Below, piece by piece: positions 16,976 to 25,927 of a stretch of 64,000 bases of DNA. Source of the DNA: Brevundimonas sp. UBA4553. GTDB taxonomy: Bacteria; Pseudomonadota; Alphaproteobacteria; Caulobacterales; Caulobacteraceae. The stretch covers positions 15,616 to 79,615 of the forward strand of contig NZ_DGLD01000016.1 of the NCBI RefSeq assembly GCF_002387245.1, written 5' to 3'. The translations under genes were made by a program, and so were the position numbers. How positions within the stretch are numbered: the first letter of the stretch is position 1; each line of letters opens with the position of its first letter. The notes beneath the pieces were generated by a model. It saw only the letters and a program-made list of their open reading frames with translations. It made no database searches and was not told the DNA's origin.

Positions 16976-17950
16976 TCAGAACTTGAACGAGATCATGCGC
17001 TTCATCATGAAGACGCCGCAACTCATCCAGAGGCCCGCGCCCAGCAGCATGACCTGACCGCGCATGTCAGTGAACAGCAGCATCATGTAGGCCGGGCTGG
17101 CGACCATGACCAACATCATGACCACAGGCGGCAGCGAACCGATGATGCCGGCCGAAGCGATAGCTTCCGAAGACATGGCCTTGATCTTCTCGCCCATCAT
17201 GCGCCGGGCCCGCAGCACAGTAGTGAGGTTCCCCAGCGCCTCGGCCAGATTGCCCCCGCTCTTTTGCTGAATGGCGATGACGATGGCGAAGAATTTGAGT
17301 TCCGGAACCGGCATCCGCTCGAACATCTTGTCCAGGGCCTCGGACAGGGTCAGGCCGACGCCCAGCCCCTCGACCAGCTGCTGGAACTCGCCCGCCAGCG
17401 GCTGGGGACTTTCGCGGGCGATGATCTTGAAGCAGTCGTGGACCGGCAGACCCGTCTTGATGCCTCGCACCAGGATGTCGACGGAATCGGGAAAGGCGAG
17501 CGAGAACTTCTTCATCCGCTTCTTGCCCTTCATGTTGACGACCCAGCGCGGCACGCCCAGCCCCATGACCAGGCCGATCCCCAGAGACAGCACGGGATTG
17601 AGCCCCAGGACAAACGCCATCACGGCGCCAATCACGCCCAGAACGATGCTGATGATGATGAAGGTGCGCAGGCTGATCGACAGGTCGGCCTGTTTGAGCT
17701 TCGCGCTCATGGTCATGCGCGCCTTGCGGTCGCGCCGGTCCACCTCCTGCAGTTGCAGCATGATCTGCTTGCGGCGCGCCTCGGGCGTATTGACCACAGC
17801 GGCGCGCTTCTTCGCGGTTTCCGCGCGTCCGACATTGAGCGCCTTGGCGCGCTTCACCGCCTGACTCGAACCGTCATCGCCGCTGACCAGCACCCAGCCC
17901 AGACCGCCGATGGTGATGAAGGCCAGGAAGGCCGCAAGAATGGGGAGCAT
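16976..17950 (-). CDS. tadB: Tad pilus inner-membrane platform protein TadB
   Basis: TadB is the partner platform protein of TadC for type IVc pilus assembly. The 324-residue protein has an N-terminal helix (2-22), two central helices (about 93-135) and C-terminal helices (about 260-320). Its T2SSF domain contains FPDSVDILVRGIKTGLPV, closely parallel to the same block in TadC. It lies 8 bases after cpaF and 13 bases before tadC. The equivalent Caulobacter locus name is cpaG. Confidence 0.93.
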   Translation of the reverse strand: MLPILAAFLAFITIGGLGWVLVSGDDGSSQAVKRAKALNVGRAETAKKRAAVVNTPEARRKQIMLQLQEVDRRDRKARMTMSAKLKQADLSISLRTFIIISIVLGVIGAVMAFVLGLNPVLSLGIGLVMGLGVPRWVVNMKGKKRMKKFSLAFPDSVDILVRGIKTGLPVHDCFKIIARESPQPLAGEFQQLVEGLGVGLTLSEALDKMFERMPVPELKFFAIVIAIQQKSGGNLAEALGNLTTVLRARRMMGEKIKAMSSEAIASAGIIGSLPPVVMMLVMVASPAYMMLLFTDMRGQVMLLGAGLWMSCGVFMMKRMISFKF

Positions 17951-17958
17951 CGCCGTCT

Positions 17959-19545
17959 CTACTCCGCCGCGTCCAGCGCTTCGGCCAGTTCACGCTCCAA
18001 CCCGTAGTAGCGCGCACGATCCCAGAAGCGGGGACGCGCAATGCCGGTGGAGCGATGTCGGCCGGTGATCTTGCCGTGGGCGTCTTCGCCCGTGATTTCG
18101 TAGACGAACAGGTCCTGGGTAACGATCACATCACCCTCTAGGCCGACCACCTCGGTGATGTGGGTGATGCGACGCGAGCCGTCGCGCAGACGCGCCGCCT
18201 GAACGATGACGTCCACCGAGCCCACGATCATTTCGCGGATAGTCCGCGACGGCAGGCCATAGCCGCCCATGGTGATCATGGATTCCATGCGGCTGATGGC
18301 TTCGCGCGGGGAGTTGGCGTGCAGGGTGCCCATAGAGCCGTCGTGGCCGGTGTTCATGGCCTGCAACAGGTCAAAGGCCTCGGGGCCGCGCACCTCGCCG
18401 ACGATGATGCGTTCGGGACGCATCCGCAGACAGTTCTTGACCAGATCGCGCATGGTGATCTGACCCTGGCCCTCCAGATTGGGCGGACGGGTTTCGAGGC
18501 GCACGACGTGCGGCTGCTGCAACTGAAGCTCGGCGGCGTCTTCGCAGGTAATGACCCGTTCCGTCGGATCGATGAAGGCCGTCAGGGTGTTCAGCAGCGT
18601 GGTCTTGCCCGAGCCGGTCCCGCCCGAGATGACGAGATTGCATCGCGACGCGCCGATGACGCCCAGAACCCGCGCGCCCTCGGGACTGATGGAGGCGTAC
18701 TCCACCAGGTTCTTCATCGTCAGCTTGTCTTTCTTGAACTTCCGGATCGTCAGCGTCGGGCCGTCGATGGCCAGGGGCGGGGCGATGACGTTGACGCGGC
18801 TGCCGTCCGGCAGGCGGGCGTCGCAGATGGGGCTGCTTTCGTCGACGCGACGACCGACCTGCGACACGATCCGCTGGCAGATGTTCATCAACTGGGTGTT
18901 GTCGCGGAAGCGGACATTGGTCAGCTGGACCTTGCCCGAGACTTCGATGAAGACCCGGCCAGCGCCGTTGACCATGATGTCGGCGATGTCGTCCCGGGCC
19001 AGCAGCGGCTCCAGCGGGCCGTAGCCGAGGACGTCGTTGACGATGTCCTGGACCAGGTGCTCCTGCTCGGCCACCGACATGGAGACGTTCTTGATCGCCA
19101 CCAGTTCGGCGACGATGTCGCGAATTTCCTCGGACGCCGCCTTGGTGTCCAGCTGCGCCAGCTGGGACAGGTCGATGGTGTTCATCAACGCGTTGAAGAT
19201 TGTCGTCTTCGTAGCGTGATAATAGTCGGACTGTTCGCGAACGATCTCCGCGACCGCCTGCGCCTTTTTCAGCTGCTCGAGGCCAGCGGTCGCGCGGGGT
19301 CCCTTGACGGGGCCGCCGGGGGTCGGCGCAGGGCCTTCCGGACGCGGCCTGGCGGCTAGGGCGTCCAGCCGGTCCGTGGCGTCGGGCACCGCCCGCGCGG
19401 GCGCCTCAAGCTCTTCCGGTGAGAAGGCGTCTATAGGTTCAAGCGCGCGCGCCGCGGCGACGTTCGGCTGAGCCGCCGGAGCCGGCGCCGGGGCCGGTCG
19501 CGGCGGGACCGCCAGGCCGGCTTGTGCGGTGCGCTTGCCAAACAC
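17959..19545 (-). CDS. cpaF: Tad pilus assembly ATPase CpaF (TadA)
   Basis: CpaF is the secretion-type ATPase that powers Flp pilus extension and retraction. The 528-residue protein has a Pro/Ala-rich first 100 residues, an all-helical N-terminal domain, then the GspE-type core. Visible core features are Walker A GGTGSGKTTLLN, the Asp/His-box region ITCEDAAELQLQ and LRMRPERIIVGEVRGPEAFD, which contains Walker B. It starts with GTG at 19545, 4 bases after the cpaE stop, which makes it part of the cpa operon. Length and motifs are typical. Confidence 0.96.
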   Translation of the reverse strand: MFGKRTAQAGLAVPPRPAPAPAPAAQPNVAAARALEPIDAFSPEELEAPARAVPDATDRLDALAARPRPEGPAPTPGGPVKGPRATAGLEQLKKAQAVAEIVREQSDYYHATKTTIFNALMNTIDLSQLAQLDTKAASEEIRDIVAELVAIKNVSMSVAEQEHLVQDIVNDVLGYGPLEPLLARDDIADIMVNGAGRVFIEVSGKVQLTNVRFRDNTQLMNICQRIVSQVGRRVDESSPICDARLPDGSRVNVIAPPLAIDGPTLTIRKFKKDKLTMKNLVEYASISPEGARVLGVIGASRCNLVISGGTGSGKTTLLNTLTAFIDPTERVITCEDAAELQLQQPHVVRLETRPPNLEGQGQITMRDLVKNCLRMRPERIIVGEVRGPEAFDLLQAMNTGHDGSMGTLHANSPREAISRMESMITMGGYGLPSRTIREMIVGSVDVIVQAARLRDGSRRITHITEVVGLEGDVIVTQDLFVYEITGEDAHGKITGRHRSTGIARPRFWDRARYYGLERELAEALDAAE

Positions 19546-19549
19546 GATG

Positions 19550-21148
19550 TCAGCGCTTCTTGCTGAACAGGGAGGCGAGCAGAGAGCCGCCCTTCTTTGC
19601 GGGCGCGCTCTTGCCCTTGGCGGGTGCTGTCGGCAGTTCGCGGCGCGACACGATCTGGGCCAGGGTCTCGAACGCTTCGGCGGCCTTGGTCTTGGCCCCG
19701 GAATCCACGATCATCTGGCCGTTGTTGGCTGCGGCGCCGAACACCTTGGCGTCGAAGGGGATGATCAGGCTGGGGTGGACGCCAAGCGCCGTGCCAAAGT
19801 CCTTGGCCGGAATCTCGGGACGTCCAGGCATGCCGACCTGGTTCAGGATCAGACGCGGCGGCGCGTCATTGGGACGCCCCTGCTTGATCAGGTCGATCAT
19901 GTTCTTGGCGTTGCGCAGGCTCGCCAGGTCCGGCGTCGCCACGATGACAACCTCATCGGCGGAAATCAGCGTCTTGCGCATCCAGCCCGACCAGAGATGG
20001 GGCAGATCAAGCACGACAAAGGGGGCGGTGGACCGGATGCGGCTGGTCACCTCCTCAAAGGCGTCCGGCTGGATGTCCCAGTCGCCGTCCAGCGTGGCGG
20101 GAGCGGCGAACAGGCTCAGCTTGTCCGTGCAGCGGACCATCATTCGGTCCAGCAGGGTCGCGTCCAGGCGGTCGGGCTGGCTCAGGGCGTCGGCGACGCC
20201 GCCCAGCGGGTCCTGATTGAAGTCCAGACCGGCGGTGCCGAACGGCAGATCATAGTCGACGATGACGGTGTTGACGCCGATCCGCTCGCTCATCGCATAG
20301 GCGGTGTTGTGGGCCACGGCCGAGGCCCCTGCCCCGCCCCGCGCGCCGACGAAGGCTATGGAGCGACCAACGAAGGGTTGGGCGGGATCTGCAAACAGTC
20401 CGCCGATGGCCGAGATCAGCTGCAGCGGCTGGACGGGCGCAACCAGATACTCGCTGACCCCGCGCCGCATGAGCTCACGGAACAGGAGGATGTCGTTGGT
20501 GGCGCCGATGATCACCACCTTGGTGCCCGCGTCGCACACCTCGGCGAGCTGGTCGATCTCCCAGAGCAGGGTCTGGGCGTCCTTCATGCTTTCGACGACG
20601 ATCAGCGGCGGGGTCGGCTCGGACTGATAGGCCTCGATCGCGGCCGCGACGCCGCCGATGCGGATCTGGGTCGTGGCGCGCGACATGCGCCGATCCTGTC
20701 CGGCGCGCTCGGCGGCGGCCAGCGTGTCCTGACGCTCGGCGAAGACGTGAACGGCGATGCGCGGAATGGAGACCTCGACCGCGCCCGGGCCTACCGGCAA
20801 ACCGGCGGGCTCATAGGCCGTCAGGGCCGAGACGGGAGCTTCTGGCGTGACGGCGACGAGGGGGACGGGCGGCGTGTAGACCTCATCCACGGGAACGGGA
20901 GAGGTTGGCGTGGTCTCTTCGGGCATCATGACGGCGGCCACGGCGGTCTCGGTTTCCGCGACCATTCGGCCGACCGGATTATAGGCTTCTTCGGTCGGCG
21001 CGGGTCCGGCCATGGCGGTCGCGGGCGGGGTGATGAAGGGCGTGGGATCAAGCCGAGGCGCCGCCACGGCGTCGATGAAGTCGTCCTCCATCTCGAACGC
21101 GTCCAGAGCGTCGAAGTCCTGTGCGGCGAAAGGCTTGCTCATGTCCAT
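19550..21148 (-). CDS. cpaE: Tad pilus localisation protein CpaE (TadZ)
   Basis: CpaE/TadZ proteins are ParA/MinD-like and place the pilus machine at a pole. The 532-residue protein has a variable Pro-rich N-terminus to about 150, a receiver-like domain (about 170-290, with VVIIGATNDILLFRELMRRG) and a MinD-like ATPase domain. The P-loop is atypical: GARGGAGASAVAHNTA lacks the Lys of KGGxGKT, as is usual in TadZ. A basic tail ends LLASLFSKKR. The ATG at 21148 overlaps the cpaD stop by one base (TGATG). Confidence 0.93.
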   Translation of the reverse strand: MDMSKPFAAQDFDALDAFEMEDDFIDAVAAPRLDPTPFITPPATAMAGPAPTEEAYNPVGRMVAETETAVAAVMMPEETTPTSPVPVDEVYTPPVPLVAVTPEAPVSALTAYEPAGLPVGPGAVEVSIPRIAVHVFAERQDTLAAAERAGQDRRMSRATTQIRIGGVAAAIEAYQSEPTPPLIVVESMKDAQTLLWEIDQLAEVCDAGTKVVIIGATNDILLFRELMRRGVSEYLVAPVQPLQLISAIGGLFADPAQPFVGRSIAFVGARGGAGASAVAHNTAYAMSERIGVNTVIVDYDLPFGTAGLDFNQDPLGGVADALSQPDRLDATLLDRMMVRCTDKLSLFAAPATLDGDWDIQPDAFEEVTSRIRSTAPFVVLDLPHLWSGWMRKTLISADEVVIVATPDLASLRNAKNMIDLIKQGRPNDAPPRLILNQVGMPGRPEIPAKDFGTALGVHPSLIIPFDAKVFGAAANNGQMIVDSGAKTKAAEAFETLAQIVSRRELPTAPAKGKSAPAKKGGSLLASLFSKKR

Positions 21149-21849
21149 CAGTCCACGGCGCTGGAAGTTCGGGCGTCGCTGATCAGGGCTTCGCGCTCTG
21201 CGGAGGTCTGCTCGCCCTTGGCGTAGTTGTCGAACACCACGGCGCGGCGCTGGGCGTCGGTCGGCGTCATGGCGCGGGGCGAGACGATGTCGCGCGGATT
21301 GGCGATCTGGGCCGCCAGGTTGGCGTTGACGGCGCAGCCGAAGTTCGACGGCGACTGGTTGTCCCCGGTGCGAGTCAGGCTGCCCCACTGGGTCCCGCAC
21401 TGCGGCACCACGGCGCGAAGGGTCTCGAACCCCGCCAGAATCGGCGCGCGCGGGTCAGGACCGGCATAGCTGACGACGCGGATCATGTGGTCCGGCGCCC
21501 CGGCGGCCACCAAGCCCGCCTTGACGTTCCACGCCGCCTGATTGACGACCGGGTCGTCCCCCGCCGGCGCCTCGACCACCAGAACAGAGGCGCCCTCGAT
21601 GGCGAAACGATTGACCAGGTCCTTCAGCGCCGCCTGCTGGTTGGCGGACAAGCCGGTCTCGTGAACCGCCAGCGCGATCCGGTCCAGGCCCGGTTCGACC
21701 TGCAGGCTGTAGCGCGAAGTGGGCGTCAGCGGCGGTTCGCCGCCCAGGCTGGCCGGGCCGCCCATGCAACCGCTGAGCAGCAGACCGCCCAGCGCCAGCA
21801 CGGACACGATCGCGGAACGGGACGTGGAGGTAAGGATCATGGCGGTCAC
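21148..21849 (-). CDS. cpaD: Pilus assembly lipoprotein CpaD
   Basis: CpaD is an outer-membrane lipoprotein that helps assemble the CpaC secretin. The 233-residue protein has a signal peptide with lipobox LLLSGC. The CpaD domain follows, with PQCGTQWGSLTRTGDNQSPS and, further on, FGCAVNANLAAQIANPRD, which is the family's most conserved segment. Two cysteines flank this block. Its start overlaps the cpaC stop as ATGA and its stop overlaps the cpaE start, showing tight coupling in the operon. Confidence 0.93.
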   Translation of the reverse strand: MTAMILTSTSRSAIVSVLALGGLLLSGCMGGPASLGGEPPLTPTSRYSLQVEPGLDRIALAVHETGLSANQQAALKDLVNRFAIEGASVLVVEAPAGDDPVVNQAAWNVKAGLVAAGAPDHMIRVVSYAGPDPRAPILAGFETLRAVVPQCGTQWGSLTRTGDNQSPSNFGCAVNANLAAQIANPRDIVSPRAMTPTDAQRRAVVFDNYAKGEQTSAEREALISDARTSSAVD

Positions 21850-23384
21850 TCGATCACGTAGCCGACCGGCCCCTGCCAGCCGGTGCCCGCCTGGGCGGTC
21901 GGCGCCGGCGAGCCGTAGGCTTGGTTCAGTTGGCCGAAGAAGATGGTCTGGGCGTCCTCGGCGATGCGCAGGCCATCGGCCGGCGTCTGCATCCGTCCTG
22001 CGGAGGTCGGGTTCACGATGAAGGCCTCGACGATGACGACGAGTTCGGTTTCACCCATCAGATAGTCGCGCGACCGGAACAGCTGACCCAGCACCGGCAG
22101 GTTGGTCATGCCGGGAAGGGAATCGATGTTTTGACGAGTCGATTCCTGGAGCAGGCCCGCGATCATCATCGATCCGCCCGACGGCAGTTCGATGGTGTTC
22201 TCGCTGCGCCGCACCGACAGGCCGGGCAGGCCGATGGACGACGGCGTGCCCGCACCGATGGTCAGGCCGCCCTGAGAAGTCAGCTCCGAAACCTCGACCT
22301 TGACCTGAAGCGAGATGCGGCCTGCAGTCAGGACGACGGGCCGGAACGAAAGCCCCACGCCATAGGGCTTGTATTCGACCGAGATCTGGCCGTCGCGGTC
22401 CCGTCCGGTGGGCACAGGAAATTCGCCGCCCGCCAGGAAGCTGGCCGCCTCGCCATTCACCGACGTCAGGTTGGGTTCCGCCAGCGTACGGATCAGACCG
22501 ACCCGCTCGAACGCCTTGATGGTGGCGTTGCCCTTGTTCAGCCCGTCGGATCCCGGACCGGTGCCCGGTTGGGCGGTGTCCCAGTTGGGCGCGTCTTCGG
22601 GCCCATCGACCGTAAACGGGCAGAGCGCGCCCTCGGCCCAGCCGGGGCCGATGCAGGGGCGCTGCATCTGATAGTTCTTGGTGGTGTCGCGCGACACGCC
22701 GCCGGTGATCCCGCCCAGCAGCGAACCGTTGACGCCCCAGGTGGCGGCGTTGCCCAACAGCCACTGGGTGTCGCCGATCTGGCCCAGCACCGCCTGGGTG
22801 TCGAAGCCCAACTGCTTGATGGCGCTGCGCTGCACCTCGACCACGCGCACCTTCAACGTCACCTGGTCGGAGCCGACCACCCCGATCATGTTGACCACCT
22901 TTTCAGGCGCCGAAACGAAGGCGCGAGCCACCTGGGCGGCGCGCTGCGCCTCCGCCGGGCTGGCGGCGGCGCCAGTCAGGATAATACTGTCGTTGACCGC
23001 TTCCGCCCGGATGCTGGAGCCGGGCGCCACTCGGCTCAGGGTGTCCTGAAGGGCGCTGGTCCCGGCGTCGACGCGCACGCGAAGCGACAGGATGGTCCGC
23101 CCTGTGGCGTCCAGGAAGACCGCATCGGTCTCGCCCGGCGCCATGCCGATGACCGTGATACGGCGCGGCGAATGGAGCATGGCCTCCGCCACTTGGGGAT
23201 TGGACACGATCACATCGCGCGCATCGGCCGGCAGATCCACGGCGAACGAGGTGCCGCGCGGCAGGTTGACCAGTTGCGGCGCCGTACCCGTGGCGACGGC
23301 CGCCCGGGTCTGGGCCAAGGGCGCCGAGGCCGCGCCGCCAAGGACGATCAAGGAGGCGCAGGCCGCCGCGATCAAACGATTCAT
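21846..23384 (-). CDS. cpaC: Tad pilus outer-membrane secretin CpaC (RcpA)
   Basis: CpaC forms the outer-membrane channel for Flp pili. After a signal peptide (MNRLIAAACASLIVLGGAAS) it has the pilus N-terminal domain (about 35-110), a BON-like domain (about 110-185) and the secretin core, with PNLTSVNGEAASFLAGGEFP and, near the end of the domain, LPGMTNLPVLGQLFRS. The extreme C-terminus GPVGYVIE is typical of CpaC. ATG 23384 has GAGGAAA seven bases upstream. The ATG at 23399, overlapping the cpaB stop as ATGA, is an alternative that adds five residues. Confidence 0.94.
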   Translation of the reverse strand: MNRLIAAACASLIVLGGAASAPLAQTRAAVATGTAPQLVNLPRGTSFAVDLPADARDVIVSNPQVAEAMLHSPRRITVIGMAPGETDAVFLDATGRTILSLRVRVDAGTSALQDTLSRVAPGSSIRAEAVNDSIILTGAAASPAEAQRAAQVARAFVSAPEKVVNMIGVVGSDQVTLKVRVVEVQRSAIKQLGFDTQAVLGQIGDTQWLLGNAATWGVNGSLLGGITGGVSRDTTKNYQMQRPCIGPGWAEGALCPFTVDGPEDAPNWDTAQPGTGPGSDGLNKGNATIKAFERVGLIRTLAEPNLTSVNGEAASFLAGGEFPVPTGRDRDGQISVEYKPYGVGLSFRPVVLTAGRISLQVKVEVSELTSQGGLTIGAGTPSSIGLPGLSVRRSENTIELPSGGSMMIAGLLQESTRQNIDSLPGMTNLPVLGQLFRSRDYLMGETELVVIVEAFIVNPTSAGRMQTPADGLRIAEDAQTIFFGQLNQAYGSPAPTAQAGTGWQGPVGYVIE

Positions 23385-23395
23385 GCCCGGTTTCC

Positions 23396-24337
23396 TCATG
23401 GGACGGCGACCGCTTCGGCCTGGCCTTCGCGATAGACGCGCACAACGCTGCCCGCAGCCGGAGTATTGCCGCGCCGCGCAGCGCCGGGCACCTGACCCGA
23501 GGGTCCGGCCGTATCAGCGTAGGAGCGCAGAACCAGCGACAGTTCGCCTTCGGACTTGGCCAAAGCCAGGACTTCGGCGTCCCGGCCGCTGACCTCCAGG
23601 GTGGCGGTGGCGCCGACCACGGCCTGCTCGTTCTCGGCGGCGCGGGTGTTCTGATCGATGGCCAGGACCTTGACGTTCTGCATGACGGTGGCGGCGACGA
23701 ATTTGGAGGTTTCGCCACCATTCGTTCCAGTGCTGGGCACCTTGACCTCGCGCGTCAGCAGGACATCAGCCCGGTCGCCGGGCAGGATGAAGCCGCCCGC
23801 AGCGGTTTCGACCGTAACGCGGATGGCCATGGCGCGCATGCCCGGCTCCAGGTAGGCGGCCATGTAGCCGCTGTCGCCCGCGCGCACGATCTTGCGTGCG
23901 ACGATCGGCTCTCCGGCCAGAATGGGTTCACGCACGACCGAGCCGATGAAGTCGGCCTTGGCCCCGCCGGTCGCCAGATCCGTTGCAGCGCGGGTCACGC
24001 GCGCTGCGGCGCTTTCCGCCTTGGTGTCAGCAGTCTTTTCGGCGGCTGCGTCTTCCGCTGCGGGCGCAGCGGGCACCGGCACGCTGCCGTCGGTGATGAA
24101 GACCGGGTTGACCTCGGCCACGGGCCAGTCCTTCCACGCCAGGTCGGAATCGGTCAGTCGGCTGCCCGGCTCCAGATCCTTGGCCGCGACCAGAACCTTG
24201 GCCATGGGCTGGGTTTCGACGGCGGCGACGGCCACAGCCGTCGGCTCGCCGGACGACCCCATGGCGCGAACCACCAGGGCCAGGCCAATGGCCGACACGG
24301 CGGCGATACAGATTACGGCGATCTTGGCGGGCTTCAT
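23396..24337 (-). CDS. cpaB: Pilus assembly protein CpaB (RcpC)
   Basis: CpaB is a periplasmic protein anchored by one N-terminal helix (about 5-25) and needed for Flp pilus assembly. The 313-residue protein has the SAF domain (about 45-160; VLVAAKDLEPGSRLTDSDL is its start), here interrupted by an Ala/Glu-rich insert. The RcpC domain (about 165-275) contains AMAIRVTVETAAGGFILPGD. The stop overlaps the alternative cpaC start. It follows cpaA after a 107-base gap. Confidence 0.93.
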   Translation of the reverse strand: MKPAKIAVICIAAVSAIGLALVVRAMGSSGEPTAVAVAAVETQPMAKVLVAAKDLEPGSRLTDSDLAWKDWPVAEVNPVFITDGSVPVPAAPAAEDAAAEKTADTKAESAAARVTRAATDLATGGAKADFIGSVVREPILAGEPIVARKIVRAGDSGYMAAYLEPGMRAMAIRVTVETAAGGFILPGDRADVLLTREVKVPSTGTNGGETSKFVAATVMQNVKVLAIDQNTRAAENEQAVVGATATLEVSGRDAEVLALAKSEGELSLVLRSYADTAGPSGQVPGAARRGNTPAAGSVVRVYREGQAEAVAVP

Positions 24338-24444
24338 CGACGGTCTCCGGCAGGCGCGGCGACTCGAATTCCGGTTCTTCGCCCTCTGCCGTTAACGACA
24401 ATGAGGCCGGGCGGTTAACGCCCCCCTAAGCCGTCCCCAGGCCT

Positions 24445-24957
24445 CTAGGCCCCGGCGAACGCCTGCACCAGCGGACTGGAGGGATAGGCCAGCAGGGCGC
24501 CGACGGCGATCGCCACGCCGTAGGGCAGGTCCCCCTTGGGCTGCATCAGGCGCGTGACCCAACCCGGCCCGTTCATGGCGAACACCTGCAACTGGCTCCG
24601 CGCCGCCATCAGCAGAAGGCAGAAGCCGCCGCCGATCATGGCGGTGTAGAGAAGAAGCGGCAGGATGCCGGCGGTCCCCATCCACAGAGCGGTTGCGGCG
24701 ATCAGCTTGGCGTCGCCGCCGCCGAGCCATTTCATGGCGAACATCGCCATACCGATCACCAGGACCAGCAAACCCAGAGCCAGCGACACGCCGATCGTCG
24801 CCAGCGGCAGGCCCAGAGCGAAGGCGGCGGGGAAATAGGCCAAGAACAGAAGGCCCGAAATCCAGTTCGGGATCTTCATCGTGGTCAGGTCATTCAGCCC
24901 GGCGATAATCACCAGGACGGGCAGAATGCTCAACGGCAAAAGAAGCAGTTCGCTCAT
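24445..24957 (-). CDS. cpaA: Prepilin peptidase CpaA (TadV)
   Basis: CpaA is the inner-membrane aspartyl protease that cleaves the PilA leader. The 170-residue, all-helical protein has both catalytic aspartates: one in DLTTMKIPNWI near the N-terminus and one in GGGDAKLIAA in the middle. It lacks the N-terminal methylase domain of PilD-type enzymes, as expected for TadV. The ATG at 24957 is taken as the start; an upstream TTG in frame at 24978 is less likely. It follows pilA and its terminator, as in Caulobacter. Confidence 0.93.
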   Translation of the reverse strand: MSELLLLPLSILPVLVIIAGLNDLTTMKIPNWISGLLFLAYFPAAFALGLPLATIGVSLALGLLVLVIGMAMFAMKWLGGGDAKLIAATALWMGTAGILPLLLYTAMIGGGFCLLLMAARSQLQVFAMNGPGWVTRLMQPKGDLPYGVAIAVGALLAYPSSPLVQAFAGA

Positions 24958-25009
24958 CTTCCGACCATGGCGCGCCAACCTTTAAGGCGAGGTTGCCGAC
25001 CTCGAGCGC

Positions 25010-25045
25010 AGACAAGAAAAAGGCCGGAACGTCTCCGTTCCGGCC
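25010..25045 (-). terminator. Intrinsic terminator after pilA
   Basis: On the minus strand a perfect 10-bp stem, GGCCGGAACG with CGTTCCGGCC, and a 4-base GAGA loop is followed directly by TTTTTC. It lies 24 bases after the pilA stop and before cpaA. It should make pilA largely monocistronic, with read-through or a second promoter feeding the cpa operon. Intrinsic terminator form is complete. Confidence 0.93.
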
Positions 25046-25068
25046 CCTTCCTTCGAATGTCGTTAAGC

Positions 25069-25239
25069 TTAGGCTGCGGGCAGACCAGCTTCAACCTTCT
25101 TGAATGCGCCATCCAGCTTCGGACCGATCAGCGTCAGCGTGCCGATGATGGCGACAGCGATCAGGGCCGCGATCAGGCCGTACTCGATCGCCGTGGCGCC
25201 GGATTCGTCTTTGGCGAAGTTCTTGATGAAGTTACGCAT
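25069..25239 (-). CDS. pilA: Flp/Fap-type pilin PilA
   Basis: PilA is the major subunit of the type IVc (Flp) pilus. The 56-residue prepilin begins MRNFIKNFAKDESG. The prepilin peptidase site is G-A-T-A-I-E-Y-G-L-I, with cleavage expected after Gly14 and the conserved Glu and Tyr at 19-20. A single hydrophobic helix (about 15-40) follows, then a short tail (KKVEAGLPAA). GGAAG lies just upstream of the start. It is followed by a strong terminator and the cpa operon, which processes and exports it. Confidence 0.96.
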   Translation of the reverse strand: MRNFIKNFAKDESGATAIEYGLIAALIAVAIIGTLTLIGPKLDGAFKKVEAGLPAA

Positions 25240-25523
25240 GATTGTCTTCCTTCTTTGTCTAAGCGAGCAACAGTTCCATGACCAGGGTCACCGGCTTTGC
25301 CCGCTTGACCCCCGTTTGCATGGCGACAATGCCCCGACGATCATTAAGGGCGAGTAAAACAGGCATCAGCGAGCCGGATTATTGATGGTTACTAACCTGT
25401 TTACTATAGAAAAGCCAAGAACGAGGCGGCTTCCCCCTGCCTTCAGGATTTCTTGATCTTTCAAGGCGAAGTTTCACGCCTAGCGCTCGCGCGCGCTCGT
25501 TCATCCACTCGGAGCCGTCGCCC
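25240..25523. promoter_or_regulatory. Divergent regulatory spacer of the pilus locus
   Basis: This 284-base spacer separates pilA (minus) from the CpaC-N-like gene (plus) and must hold both promoters. Bases 25344-25358 read TTAA-N7-TAAA, one mismatch from the CtrA consensus TTAA-N7-TTAA. GGTTACTAACC (25387-25397) is a perfect 5+1+5 palindrome. AGTAAAACAGG (25353-25363) and CCTGTTTACT (25396-25405) are near-exact inverted arms. CtrA control is established for Caulobacter pilA; here it is only inferred. I see no coding region in this spacer. Confidence 0.4.
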
Positions 25524-25925
25524 ATGCCCAGGACCTTCAAGAGGCTCGCCCTAGGCGCCGCTCTGCTCGCCCTGTCCGTCAGCGCCGCTCACGGCCAGTC
25601 GCGCCCTCTGAATGTCGAGATCGACCACGCCACCCGCGTTCAGCTGCGCGCGCCGGCCGGTTCCGTGATCGTGGCCAATCCCAGGATCGCCGACGTGACG
25701 GTTGTGGACGCCAACACCCTGTTCATCACCGGCAAGGGTTATGGCGTGACCGAGGTCATCGCCGTCGACGCCCTGGGCCGCCCCTTGTTCCAGAGCCAGG
25801 TGGTGGTCAGCGCTGGATCCGCCGGCTCCGTCCGCGTCTGGCGTGGCGCCCAGGCCACCGAAATGGCCTGCGGCTCCAGTTGCTCGCCCAGCGTGCGGGC
25901 GACACCGGCGTCTCCTGCCCCCTGA
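25524..25925 (+). CDS. Secretin N-domain-like pilus assembly protein
   Basis: This 133-residue exported protein (signal peptide MPRTFKRLALGAALLALSVS, cleavage near HGQ) is essentially one copy of the T2SS/T3SS pilus N-terminal domain. It has PAGSVIVANPRIADVTVVDA then LFITGKGYGVTEVIAVDALG. The same domain occurs at residues 35-110 of CpaC in this locus, so it looks like a stand-alone relative. It lacks the secretin channel. It may assist the CpaC channel in the periplasm. It starts the plus-strand unit with two TadE-like genes. Two cysteines near the C-terminus (CGSSC) could form a disulfide. Confidence 0.82.
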   Translation: MPRTFKRLALGAALLALSVSAAHGQSRPLNVEIDHATRVQLRAPAGSVIVANPRIADVTVVDANTLFITGKGYGVTEVIAVDALGRPLFQSQVVVSAGSAGSVRVWRGAQATEMACGSSCSPSVRATPASPAP

Positions 25926-25927
25926 TA

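Noticed and set aside
16619..18007. 462-residue plus-strand frame across tadC/tadB
   Set aside because: It covers two clear Tad genes on the other strand and is Arg/Gln/His-rich without domains.
25240..25330. Sigma-54 promoter before pilA
   Set aside because: TGG and TTGC elements occur on the minus strand but the spacing is about three bases off for a -24/-12 pair.
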